From a virus, in IMG/VR virus record IMGVR_UViG_3300042923_000953, positions 1 to 41,135 of that record: 41,135 bases of DNA; one strand, written 5' to 3'. Shown in pieces: positions 14,388 through 22,125 of this stretch. The notes beneath the pieces are model-generated. The model worked only from the letters and a program-made list of their open reading frames with translations. It was not told where the DNA came from and searched no databases. The translations under genes and the position numbers were made by a program. Position 1 is the stretch's first letter, and the number at the start of each line of letters is the position of its first letter.

Positions 14388-15608
14388 TTATAGTGTTAAT
14401 AATGGGCTTAATATAACCTTTGCTGCTTTTGTATCCCAAATACGAGTATCTTGACGAACTATTGCTCTCATAATAGTAGCATTTTTAATAAATCCCGCTT
14501 CTTTTGAAGATGCAACTTCCATTTGTTGTCTATCAAATAATATCATAGCATCTTTTAATGAACCGATAATGAATGGTGCATAATCTTTAGCAAGTTCTGC
14601 CTCACCAATAGTAATATTTGGTAACAGATAATTATCATAAACTTCAACTTTACGGGCCTTGAAACGATAAGGAAATTCTTGTGTTCCATCACCTGTTAGG
14701 TATGGTCTACCGTTTAAATCTTCCAATTGGTCTAAAATATCTAGTCCATCTTGATTAGTTACAATGACAGCCTTTTTAGATATAGTTGTAGGAAACCCTT
14801 TATTTAAGATTGATTTTGCTTTTTTAAATGTTAATGTTTCAGTTAATGTTTCTTTCGCAAATCCACCTACAGTTCCTGCTAAAGCTAAAATACCTTGTGA
14901 TCCTTTTGAACCATCAGAATTTAAAATCATGTCATTATCTGTAGCATATTGCTTTTTAACAAACCAATTTGCAAGATAATCTACTAATCCACCAGTTTCA
15001 TCATTCAATAAGTGGTTAGGAACTGGTAATATCCCACCCAAATCACGAATTTTAAATGTAACTTTATTCCATCCTGGACCATTAACGTTAGGAATATCTG
15101 TTAATTCAGTAATATCAACAAATGGCACGTGTTCAGCATCTTCTTCAATTACTCTGCTACCTTCAACGACTGTAACAGGTTGTACTGTTATTAATGAACG
15201 TAAGGATACATATTCACGTTGTAGAACGTTAATTCTAGTTTGAACATCTTGAGGTATTAAGTATCCACCATCTGGACCAGTTAAACTAGATAATGCAACG
15301 ATTTCATCATTTGTCATTGGATTTTTTGAAATCATTTTTGCAAATGCTCTTACTTGCAATTTGTTATCAATTTGATTGTTAGGTACAAGTGGTGTATGGT
15401 TTTGTTTGTCAGCTTCAAATGAATCTTTTTCAAGGTTATAATCTTCTTGTAAGTCTTTCATTTCATCAAATGCTTTTCTTGCTTTTGCTTTGAAATCAGT
15501 TTTATCAGCATCAGTAACATTTTCGCCTTTTGCTTTAGCTAAAAAATCATTTGCTTCTACTTTCTTAGCGTTGATTTGTTCTAGTAATTCTCGCATTTTT
15601 TTATTCAT
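14388..15608 (-). CDS. HK97-fold major capsid protein
   Basis: A 406-aa protein. The N-terminal ~95 residues are a charged coiled-coil delta/scaffold domain (MRELLEQINAKKVEANDFLA, then DKTDFKAKARKAFDEMKDLQ). The mature HK97 fold follows: LTGPDGGYLIPQDVQTRINV, FKIRDLGGILPVPNHLLNDE, and a C-terminal IIGSLKDAMILFDRQQMEVA. It is downstream of the ClpP-like protease that would remove the delta domain. The Shine-Dalgarno is AGGAGG. Confidence 0.92.
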   Translation of the reverse strand: MNKKMRELLEQINAKKVEANDFLAKAKGENVTDADKTDFKAKARKAFDEMKDLQEDYNLEKDSFEADKQNHTPLVPNNQIDNKLQVRAFAKMISKNPMTNDEIVALSSLTGPDGGYLIPQDVQTRINVLQREYVSLRSLITVQPVTVVEGSRVIEEDAEHVPFVDITELTDIPNVNGPGWNKVTFKIRDLGGILPVPNHLLNDETGGLVDYLANWFVKKQYATDNDMILNSDGSKGSQGILALAGTVGGFAKETLTETLTFKKAKSILNKGFPTTISKKAVIVTNQDGLDILDQLEDLNGRPYLTGDGTQEFPYRFKARKVEVYDNYLLPNITIGEAELAKDYAPFIIGSLKDAMILFDRQQMEVASSKEAGFIKNATIMRAIVRQDTRIWDTKAAKVILSPLLTL

Positions 15609-15626
15609 TGTTTCTTTCCTCCTAAA

Positions 15627-16331
15627 TTATAATAAAAAAGAACTAGATTCAATTTCTAATTCCATTTGTAGTAGTTCAATATCATCATTTTTATTTTTTA
15701 TCACCTCAACTTTTTCAAGTTGTTTAGGCACACGTTTATAATTTTTGAAATTATCTGATATGCATGCTGCTGTATTATTTTCTACTCCAACTTCTATTTT
15801 GAAATAGTTTGCAGCTTCTTTTCCGGTAAGCCATGTTTCATTATTTACAAGTTCTTTAATTTTATCAAGAGTAACTTCATCTTTGATTTTGCCTTCATAA
15901 ACATTAAGAATACCTTCATCAATTTTATCTAAGATATTGGCCATTTCTCGCATATCATTGGAATTACCACGTGTATAATTCCAAGCTTTATGGATCATCA
16001 AATAGGCATTACTTGGAATGACTATTTTATCTCCAACCATAGCAATAACTGAAGCAATACTTGCGGCGATGCCATCGATATAAACTGTTTTATGTGCTTT
16101 ATGTCTTTTAAGCATGTTGTAAATTGCCATACCACTAAATACAGATCCGCCATCACTGTTGATATAAATATTTAAGTTCGTTACATCATCAATTGTTTTA
16201 AGAAAATCGCGAATTTCAGTAGAAGTTACATCACTATCCTCCCATTTCCAGTCTCCACTAATAATGACCCCATAAATATATAAATCGGCGCTGTTTTGAG
16301 TTTGGTTCTTAATTCTTAGGTACTTGTCCAC
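15627..16331 (-). CDS. ClpP-type prohead maturation protease
   Basis: A ClpP-like serine protease fused in position to the head genes. GGSVFSGMAIYNMLKRHKAH precedes IDGIAASIASVIAMVGD, which holds the catalytic Ser, then YLMIHKAW holds the catalytic His. The NNETWLTGKEAANYFKIEVG segment is typical of phage members. The start is uncertain. The open frame begins at 16355, but Gly codons of the portal tail create a dense GGAGGAGGTGG array just before GTG 16329-16331, which I favour. It should cleave the capsid delta domain during prohead maturation. Confidence 0.88.
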   Translation of the reverse strand: MDKYLRIKNQTQNSADLYIYGVIISGDWKWEDSDVTSTEIRDFLKTIDDVTNLNIYINSDGGSVFSGMAIYNMLKRHKAHKTVYIDGIAASIASVIAMVGDKIVIPSNAYLMIHKAWNYTRGNSNDMREMANILDKIDEGILNVYEGKIKDEVTLDKIKELVNNETWLTGKEAANYFKIEVGVENNTAACISDNFKNYKRVPKQLEKVEVIKNKNDDIELLQMELEIESSSFLL

Positions 16332-17565
16332 CTCCTCCACCTCCTCCCATTGCATTATCTTTAATAGCTTTTAATGGTGATAAATTTCGTGTCATATATG
16401 GTTCATCAGCTTCTGGTAATTCCAACTTATTGAAATCTTCTTTTTCTCGTATTTCGTTTGGAGTTATACCAGCTATTTCCATTAAGCCTTTATATGCAGT
16501 AACACGAGATTGCATATCACCACGTAAAGCGCTTGACATGTTGAATTTAACATAGTATTTATTTTGCTCACTTAGAGTAAAAAACTTATAGTTAAATTCT
16601 TCCTCACAAGCTATAACATCAGGCAACATACAATTTTCACCAAATAATAACTTCATTTGTTCAAAATTATTAAATGTTGCTTTTTCCATATCATTCAGCA
16701 TAAACACTGGTACATTAAAGATATTTGCTATTTCAATTTGATTCATTTTCTTTGACATAATAAATTCTGCATCTTTAAGTGGCATTGAAATATCTTTAAA
16801 ATCTAGCCCAAACGGCAATATAGGAATTTTACCAGCATTATTTCCTCCGGCATTACGCGTAGCCCACATATTTTGTAGCGTAGTTATTTCATCTTCTCCA
16901 AGTTCTTCTTGTGTTGTTAATGCACCTTGGACTAGAGCACCGTTCTTATAGAAATTGCCTTCAAATCTTTGAATAGCCTGCAAATTACCAATATTTTCTC
17001 GCGCAACCGTTAGTGGAGCCTTCCCAACTTTTCCATCTAAAGTGGTGTAGGGTATATGTGCAATTTCATCCTCACAATATTGTAATAACTCTCCCTTATC
17101 ATTTCGATACTCATACCAATAATCCCCATTATTATCTTTTTGTATCGTAACTTTCGATGGGACTAATGGTTTTAAAGCAGTGTGAAAACCAAAATTATCA
17201 AACTCTTGTAAAATAAAGGAATTACCCCAAAGCATAAGTGATGCTTCTATAAATTTTTTAAATTGCGAAGGTGTTTGATATTTATTTGGCCTTTTTCCCA
17301 TTAGATAAACTAATCTATGTTGACGTTCTCGCTCATTACCTTTATTGGTGTGTTTGAATAATTGTAACGGAAGTTTTGAGAAAGCATTGCATCTAATATT
17401 AATACAAGCAAACACATAACTAAGATTTGTAAATGAACCTTCAGCTGTTACGGTTTCGCCACTATAAGTAGTAGAAGTAAATGCACCTAATAATGTTTTC
17501 CATTTTTCATCATCAACTACTATTTCATTTTTGATTGTATTATTGACTATTCTTCTTCCCAGCAA
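16309..17565 (-). CDS. portal protein, HK97 type
   Basis: A 418-aa protein with the phage portal pattern: FVCINIRCNAFSKLPLQL-like helix near residue 50 (AFACINIRCNAFSKLPLQLF with small differences), AHIPYTTLDGKVGKAPLTVA, and MNQIEIANIFNVPVFMLNDM in the C-terminal third. It overlaps the protease frame and ends in an unusual GGGGGGGQVPKN tail. It forms the dodecameric DNA entry vertex. Confidence 0.9.
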   Translation of the reverse strand: MLGRRIVNNTIKNEIVVDDEKWKTLLGAFTSTTYSGETVTAEGSFTNLSYVFACINIRCNAFSKLPLQLFKHTNKGNERERQHRLVYLMGKRPNKYQTPSQFKKFIEASLMLWGNSFILQEFDNFGFHTALKPLVPSKVTIQKDNNGDYWYEYRNDKGELLQYCEDEIAHIPYTTLDGKVGKAPLTVARENIGNLQAIQRFEGNFYKNGALVQGALTTQEELGEDEITTLQNMWATRNAGGNNAGKIPILPFGLDFKDISMPLKDAEFIMSKKMNQIEIANIFNVPVFMLNDMEKATFNNFEQMKLLFGENCMLPDVIACEEEFNYKFFTLSEQNKYYVKFNMSSALRGDMQSRVTAYKGLMEIAGITPNEIREKEDFNKLELPEADEPYMTRNLSPLKAIKDNAMGGGGGGGQVPKN

Positions 17566-17584
17566 GGATTTTCACCTCCTTTTA

Positions 17585-17782
17585 TTACTTTTTAACTTTG
17601 TTTTCGACAATTTCCCTAGGATTTCTTGATAAAAGTAATCCGATTATAAATAAAATAAGACCAAGCAAATAGATTGCAATGATCTCATTAAGTAAATATG
17701 TTTGATAAATAATAAGTCCTAGACCACCTAAAATAAAATAATCTTCTAGAAATAGGCTTAAAAATTTTATTAACTTTTTCAA
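17585..17782 (-). CDS. small two-helix membrane protein between terminase and portal
   Basis: A 65-aa protein with hydrophobic helices at about residues 10-27 and 31-50 (IYQTYLLNEIIAIYLLGLIL), then a charged tail (RNPREIVENKVKK). It overlaps the large terminase stop by 4 nt. A small membrane or hydrophobic protein at this place occurs in many HK97-like phages, with unknown function. Confidence 0.65.
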   Translation of the reverse strand: MKKLIKFLSLFLEDYFILGGLGLIIYQTYLLNEIIAIYLLGLILFIIGLLLSRNPREIVENKVKK

Positions 17783-19515
17783 AACATTTTATACTTCCCT
17801 TCTTTTAATGCATATGATAGACTTGGTTTTACCTTAACGTTCATAGTTCTATGATGACTGTCTATAATTGCTGCAACCGGGTCTATGCGATCTATCGATT
17901 TTGATTTATCTAACATAATATTTTCTTTTGTATCAATAATGGTTACTGCATTGCCCATTGCCCAACCCAATACAGGATTACCATCATGTTCCACATTTCC
18001 CATATATACTTGTTCTCTAAAATCTTTAGTTGGACCAGTTAATGTAGGCATTGTCTGTGGAACTTCAATACATTTATTTTTGAATCCTTCAAACTGCAAA
18101 TCATTGATCATTGATGTTGAATTCCATGTATCAAAACAAATCTCATTAACTTGAATCTTGAAATTTGTTTTTAGCCCATGTATCCATTTCTTAATATAAT
18201 TATAATCTACAACTGAACCAGGAGTAGTTGTTAACCAACCATTTTTTTCCCAAATATCAAAATTTTGCTTATCTGTTTTAATTCTTTCTTCCAACTTTTC
18301 TTGAGGAATAAATGAATGAGAGAATATAAAGTATTTAGGTTTATCTTCAAATATCTTTTTAAATTCTGCACATACACTTGTTAAGTCTATTTTAGAAGAT
18401 AAGTCAACTCCAACTATACATTCTTGACCTTGGAACTGTTCTAATTTGAGGTTTTTATTCTCACACTTTTTCCATTTTTCCAGGTCCATGTAGCCATTTT
18501 CCCGCTTATTTATCCAAATGTTTAATGTTTTTGTTAGGTAGGAACGCATATATAAATCAGGTGCTTCTACAGCTTGCTTTAAATCATATCTTAATGCATC
18601 CATACCTTCAGAGAATGTAGCTACTAACGGGTTACATTTAATCCAAACTGATTCATCTTTATAATCATCGTCTTTATCTAATTCACATATCATTACAAAG
18701 TATTCATCATCAACTATTGGATTGTTAGGATCCAGTATTTGTTTACATCGTTCATACTCTTTGTAACAAGGAAACGTTAGATTAAAACCAGCTGTAGTAA
18801 TAATTATTCCTAGACGGTTAGGTTTTAGTTTCATCCCGGTCCACAATGAGTCTACAATTTCTGTTGTTTCGTGATTATGATATTCATCAACTATATACAC
18901 GTCTGGATTACTTGAATCACCGGTTTTTCTTGCTTCATGAGATAATGGTTGAATAAAGCTTTCGCTTTTTATGTGAGTTATTTTACCATACGCTGGTGTA
19001 TATTTCCCTTTAAGAAAAGGGCAGTTTTCAAAATAAGTTTTTAGTTGATTAAAACCAGCGTTAGATTGATCTTTAACCCATCCAGCTATATAAATCTCTT
19101 TTTTACCTTTACCATTAAAGCCTAAGTATGATGAAAGTAATGCTACAATACCTGTTTTCCATTGTTTTCTAGCTGTCTGAATATAGACTTTTTTAAATTT
19201 TCTATATCCACTAACTTTTAATTTCCAGCATAATATGTTTGCACATATGAATAAGTGAAAATCAGTTAATATTAATTGTTCACCAATATGAATGCCATCA
19301 AAATATTTAAATAATCTTGACCATTTATAGAACTTATACAGTTCATCTGCATCAAAATAAAAAGGGCAATCTTCATTTTCTAATAAAGATATGTCCTTTA
19401 AAAATCTATCGCATGCCCAACTTTCACTTTGACCAGTTACTTTTCTTCTTTCAACAACATCCAGTGCATGATTGTATAACCTGGTTACTAATTCCTCAAT
19501 GGTTTCATCTCTCAT
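17779..19515 (-). CDS. terL: terminase large subunit
   Basis: A 578-aa protein, the normal length. The ATPase part contains VYIQTARKQWKTGIVALLSS (a Walker A variant) and NPDVYIVDEYHNHETTEIVD (Walker B with catalytic acid). The nuclease part starts at IVGVDLSSKIDLTS with the first metal-binding Asp. The family is that of HK97/P27-associated terminases. It overlaps the small subunit by 4 nt. It packages concatemeric DNA through the portal. Confidence 0.95.
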   Translation of the reverse strand: MRDETIEELVTRLYNHALDVVERRKVTGQSESWACDRFLKDISLLENEDCPFYFDADELYKFYKWSRLFKYFDGIHIGEQLILTDFHLFICANILCWKLKVSGYRKFKKVYIQTARKQWKTGIVALLSSYLGFNGKGKKEIYIAGWVKDQSNAGFNQLKTYFENCPFLKGKYTPAYGKITHIKSESFIQPLSHEARKTGDSSNPDVYIVDEYHNHETTEIVDSLWTGMKLKPNRLGIIITTAGFNLTFPCYKEYERCKQILDPNNPIVDDEYFVMICELDKDDDYKDESVWIKCNPLVATFSEGMDALRYDLKQAVEAPDLYMRSYLTKTLNIWINKRENGYMDLEKWKKCENKNLKLEQFQGQECIVGVDLSSKIDLTSVCAEFKKIFEDKPKYFIFSHSFIPQEKLEERIKTDKQNFDIWEKNGWLTTTPGSVVDYNYIKKWIHGLKTNFKIQVNEICFDTWNSTSMINDLQFEGFKNKCIEVPQTMPTLTGPTKDFREQVYMGNVEHDGNPVLGWAMGNAVTIIDTKENIMLDKSKSIDRIDPVAAIIDSHHRTMNVKVKPSLSYALKEGKYKMF

Positions 19516-20036
19516 ACATTATCAAACAACTCTTCCTCTTCTGTCTTTTCTTTTTTCTTTGCATGAGGAATTGCTAATCTTGCTCTTGACTGAGGAGTAA
19601 GACCAAACTCAATTGCATACTTACGAATGTTATCAGCAATGCTTAATTTTTTAGAAGTGTAGTTAATGATCATTTTGTTAATGTTCATTTGAGTTTTAAC
19701 TTGAACTTCAATATCTTCTATTTTTTCAGCTTTTTCATATAGTTCGTTAAGCCTTTCAATTTCATTTTCAAACTCTGAATATTTTATTACTGAATCGCAG
19801 TACACCGCGAGAGTGTTAACATCAAGGTTGTTTATTATTTTTATTTTTTTGAGTTCGTCAACACTTTTTTTAAATAACTTCTTTGCTTCCTCACTTAGCC
19901 AAGTTGGAGGCTTTACACTGTTCGATGGGGCTTGAAGTTTTTCTTCGTTCTTTTTTCTTTTGTCAATAAATTCATTAGATCTATGAGGCTTATTTACAGA
20001 TGTTTTAATCAAATACTGAATTGGTTGATTCGGCAT
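19512..20036 (-). CDS. terS: terminase small subunit, P27 family
   Basis: A 174-aa protein with P27-type features: LQAPSNSVKPPTWLSEEAKK near the N-terminus, NLDVNTLAVYCDSVIKYSEF in the middle and FGLTPQSRARLAIPHAKKKE at the C-terminus. It is directly upstream of terL in the same transcript and downstream of an HNH gene, as in cos-type phages. The Shine-Dalgarno is AAGGAAGGAG. Confidence 0.92.
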   Translation of the reverse strand: MPNQPIQYLIKTSVNKPHRSNEFIDKRKKNEEKLQAPSNSVKPPTWLSEEAKKLFKKSVDELKKIKIINNLDVNTLAVYCDSVIKYSEFENEIERLNELYEKAEKIEDIEVQVKTQMNINKMIINYTSKKLSIADNIRKYAIEFGLTPQSRARLAIPHAKKKEKTEEEELFDNV

Positions 20037-20087
20037 ATATGCAACTCCTTCCTTTAATAAAAATAAAAAGTTTGAAAAGGGGAGTTT

Positions 20088-20165
20088 TTACGTACAAGCT
20101 TCCCTCTTCGTACCCTAAGGTACAAAATTATTATTTTTAGTACCGGGGGGATGTAATATATCTAA
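20088..20165. other. candidate cos (packaging) site
   Basis: Between the HNH and terS genes lies a stretch with GTACC/GGTAC repeats (about 20110-20145) and a run ACCGGGGGGAT (20142-20152) that is strikingly GC-rich for this genome. In HNH-terS-terL phages of Gram-positives the cohesive end site lies in just this interval and usually has a GC-rich overhang. The exact nick positions cannot be read. Confidence 0.4.
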
Positions 20166-20191
20166 CACTTTGTGTGTAGAAACACACTATT

Positions 20192-20575
20192 TCAACTTTC
20201 TTCCTCCTTACCTTTATGAATTGTGTTGTGACATGCTTTACATAAGCTAATTAAATTGCTCATAGTCAATCTTAGATGCCAATGTGTTTTTAAAAACTTA
20301 ATGTGATGTACTGTTTCAGCTGGTTTAATTATCTTATTTTTAAAACAATGTTGACACATATAATTGTCTCTTATTAACACTTGTTCCTTTGTCCGTTTCC
20401 AACCAGGCGTCTTATAGAATGCTTGTTCTTTAATATCGGTACGTGTTTGATTGTAATGCTGATGCATCCATTCTTTTTGCTCATCGAGTATATAAGAGTG
20501 TTGTTCACAATAACCATTGCGAGTTAGTTCAGTGCAACCGAACTTATTACATTGTTTTAGTGGCTTATCTGGAAT
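20192..20575 (-). CDS. HNH endonuclease of the packaging module
   Basis: The open frame with ATG covers only 91 aa. However, reading continues upstream in the same frame as IPDKPLKQCNKFGCTELTRN and GYCEQH, which is the standard N-terminus (PxKPxxxCxxxGC...) of phage HNH proteins that pair with P27 terminases. It begins at ATT 20573-20575, five bases after GAGAGGTG. I therefore annotate 127 aa with an ATT start. Metal and catalytic residues: CQHCFKNK, VHHIKFL, and LCKACHNTIH. These HNH proteins stimulate cos cleavage by terminase. A mutated ATG is the alternative explanation for ATT. Confidence 0.85.
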   Translation of the reverse strand: MPDKPLKQCNKFGCTELTRNGYCEQHSYILDEQKEWMHQHYNQTRTDIKEQAFYKTPGWKRTKEQVLIRDNYMCQHCFKNKIIKPAETVHHIKFLKTHWHLRLTMSNLISLCKACHNTIHKGKEEES

Positions 20576-20601
20576 ATTATCACCTCTCTTAATAAAATAG
20601 C

Positions 20602-20635
20602 AAAAAGAGTAATCAATTAATGATTACTCTTTTTG
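20602..20635. terminator. bidirectional terminator
   Basis: AAAAAGAGTAATCA (20602-20615) pairs with TGATTACTCTTTTT (20621-20634) around ATTAA. It separates the tRNA-like/small peptide unit from the HNH-terminase genes, so the late genes to its left need a promoter after it or antitermination. Confidence 0.88.
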
Positions 20636-20639
20636 GAAG

Positions 20640-20735
20640 TTATACAGCACTAACACCGAAATATATTAGTGATCTAAGTATAAGTAGGAAAGTTATAAAA
20701 CGGACAGGAGGTCCAGTTAAAACGGAGCCAATCAT
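20640..20735 (-). CDS. 31-aa hydrophobic peptide downstream of tRNA-like gene
   Basis: The frame reads MIGSVLTGPPVRFITFLLIL and RSLIYFGVSAV: a single hydrophobic helix with two Arg. It starts 11 nt after the tRNA-like 3' end and stops just before the terminator, so all three would lie on one transcript. There is no clear Shine-Dalgarno, which lowers confidence. Confidence 0.35.
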   Translation of the reverse strand: MIGSVLTGPPVRFITFLLILRSLIYFGVSAV

Positions 20736-20745
20736 CTTGGAATAA

Positions 20746-20824
20746 TGGTGGCAACGGTAGGAATCGAACCTACAAACATAAAATTTAATATATTTTATCG
20801 CTATACCAATTTGCGTACAGAGCC
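20746..20824 (-). tRNA. tRNA-like gene, anticodon ATT (possible Asn)
   Basis: The minus strand folds as a cloverleaf: perfect T-arm GTAGG-TTCGATT-CCTAC, D-arm CGC-AAATTGGTATA-GCG, anticodon stem AAAAT/ATTTT with loop ATATTAA, and an encoded CCA end. The loop gives anticodon ATT (Asn codon AAT), unusual because bacterial tRNA-Asn normally has GTT. The acceptor stem GGCTCTG/CGTTGCC has two mismatches, and the anticodon stem is all A-T. It could be a diverged phage tRNA or a non-functional remnant. A hairpin AGAGCAG/CTGCTCT (20832-20852) sits just upstream. Confidence 0.6.
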
Positions 20825-20965
20825 ATTATATAGAGCAGTAATTAGCTGCTCTATTGGAGAGATTGTTTGAAAGGATTTTTGGGATATAATATATAGGAAG
20901 ACGATTACGAGTAGAACCAGGGTGAAATTCTACAATACTATATTATCTTGAAATATACATTAAAA

Positions 20966-20994
20966 ACTGTCAATTTACTGTCAATTTACTGTCA
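20966..20994. promoter_or_regulatory. 11-bp direct repeats with -35-like boxes after arpU-like gene
   Basis: ACTGTCAATTT occurs at 20966-20976 and 20977-20987, followed by a third partial copy (ACTGTCAT). On the minus strand each repeat reads as TTGACAGT, a -35 consensus, repeated once per helical turn. The repeats lie directly after the late-regulator gene and upstream of the tRNA/HNH/terminase block, so they may be the binding site from which the ArpU-like protein activates late transcription. The rest of 20825-20965 shows no gene. Confidence 0.45.
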
Positions 20995-21399
20995 TTATTC
21001 CACTACTAAACCCCATAATGATATTACTTCCGCTAATTGCTGCTGTGCTTCTTTTAACCTTCTAAAATATGTTTCACAACTAAATCCTATCATGATGCTA
21101 ATTCTTACAGCTGAATAATGTGGTTGCATCACATATCGATATGTGATTATATCTTGATATGGTCTTTCTTCAGAATTTTCTAGTTGTTCTATAGCCTTAT
21201 TCAGGACCTTAATGTAGAATTCAGCATCAGCTTTATTAATTATCATCTTTTCAAATGTATTTTCTTTAATCCCTCCACCAACTACTACACTTTGAAATGA
21301 CTGTGTTAACTTTTGATTTATTGGATTTTCAAAAATTTTTTTCATTCGTTCATATTTTCTAAATGCCTTATATAACGTATTTTTGTATTCTTCCATCAA
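20995..21399 (-). CDS. ArpU-family late transcription regulator
   Basis: A 134-aa protein with the ArpU/DUF1492-type sigma-like pattern: RKYERMKKIFENPINQKLTQ, PYQDIITYRYVMQPHYSAVR, and IMIGFSCETYFRRLKEAQQQ as the C-terminal HTH. It is the last early gene before the late block, the usual place for the protein that switches on late genes in Gram-positive phages. Confidence 0.82.
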   Translation of the reverse strand: MMEEYKNTLYKAFRKYERMKKIFENPINQKLTQSFQSVVVGGGIKENTFEKMIINKADAEFYIKVLNKAIEQLENSEERPYQDIITYRYVMQPHYSAVRISIMIGFSCETYFRRLKEAQQQLAEVISLWGLVVE

Positions 21400-21407
21400 G
21401 TTCCTCC

Positions 21408-21620
21408 TTAAAAAGTTTCTCCAGTTATCTTAATACCTTGTAATACTACAACTTCAATATCATTCAATGGTTTTAAACCAAATATTTGTCTAGCTTGATT
21501 GACTGTTAACTCTCCATTTTGATACATTGTAAATATATTGTCAGTTACAAACCCAAACTGCAAACAATCAACATCTTCTTTCTCATTATGAGTGATACAA
21601 AAATTAAATTTATCTTTCAT
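21408..21620 (-). CDS. hypothetical 70-aa early protein
   Basis: A small protein (MKDKFNFCITHNEKEDVDCL) with a C-terminal part NGELTVNQARQIFGLKPLND that resembles a short helical repeat seen in phage portal C-termini and other phage proteins. It overlaps the gene upstream by 4 nt. Function unknown. Confidence 0.6.
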   Translation of the reverse strand: MKDKFNFCITHNEKEDVDCLQFGFVTDNIFTMYQNGELTVNQARQIFGLKPLNDIEVVVLQGIKITGETF

Positions 21621-21838
21621 ATCCTATGCCCCTTTCTTTTTTTCAACATGATTCGTTTGGCTTTAGTGTAACATTTATGTTTATACCACATATCTAACAC
21701 CATCGCTTTTCTTAGTTGTTCTATAGCCAGCGCTTTACCATTTGTTCTTCCAAACTTTACAATAGCATCCATTCTTTGCTCGGGTGTTAATTTTATATAC
21801 TTATCAATAAAGTCTTTATGATATTGGTATAATTTCAT
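21617..21838 (-). CDS. hypothetical 73-aa basic protein (copy B)
   Basis: A basic protein ending YTKAKRIMLKKRKGHRI. The preceding gene's protein ends YTNAKRIMLRKKKGYKL, so the two adjacent genes share a 17-residue C-terminal motif and probably arose by partial duplication. The KRIML(K/R)K(R/K)KG tail suggests nucleic acid binding. It overlaps its neighbours by 4 nt on each side. Confidence 0.6.
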   Translation of the reverse strand: MKLYQYHKDFIDKYIKLTPEQRMDAIVKFGRTNGKALAIEQLRKAMVLDMWYKHKCYTKAKRIMLKKRKGHRI

Positions 21839-22116
21839 AACTTATATCCCTTCTTTTTCCTTAACATTATCCGCTTAGCATTGGTGTATTTTTGATGATT
21901 TTGATAAAATTCTAATAATACAGGATTTGCTTTAATTACTGATAGTGGATAATATCTCACATCTGTTATAATAACTTTCCCGTTTTCATATTTCGCTTTA
22001 ACTTCACAAGTTAAGTCTGTTCCATTTGAATAATCAATACCTAGTAATCTTTTGTGTTTCTTATGAATACCAAAACACTTAAAAATCATATTTTTTTGCC
22101 ATCGTTGTAATGTCAT
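21835..22116 (-). CDS. hypothetical 93-aa basic protein (copy A)
   Basis: Starts MTLQRWQKNMIFKCFGIHKK. A middle part (DLTCEVKAKYENGKVIITDV) precedes the shared basic tail YTNAKRIMLRKKKGYKL. It precedes its relative at 21617-21838 with a 4-nt overlap. No family recognised; a nucleic-acid role is only suggested by charge. Confidence 0.6.
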   Translation of the reverse strand: MTLQRWQKNMIFKCFGIHKKHKRLLGIDYSNGTDLTCEVKAKYENGKVIITDVRYYPLSVIKANPVLLEFYQNHQKYTNAKRIMLRKKKGYKL

Positions 22117-22125
22117 ATATCCTCC

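Noticed and set aside
20691-20745. Second tRNA next to the tRNA-like gene (GGAC/GTCC hairpin)
   Set aside because: Only an isolated hairpin with no T-arm or CCA; the minus strand there reads as a short hydrophobic peptide instead.
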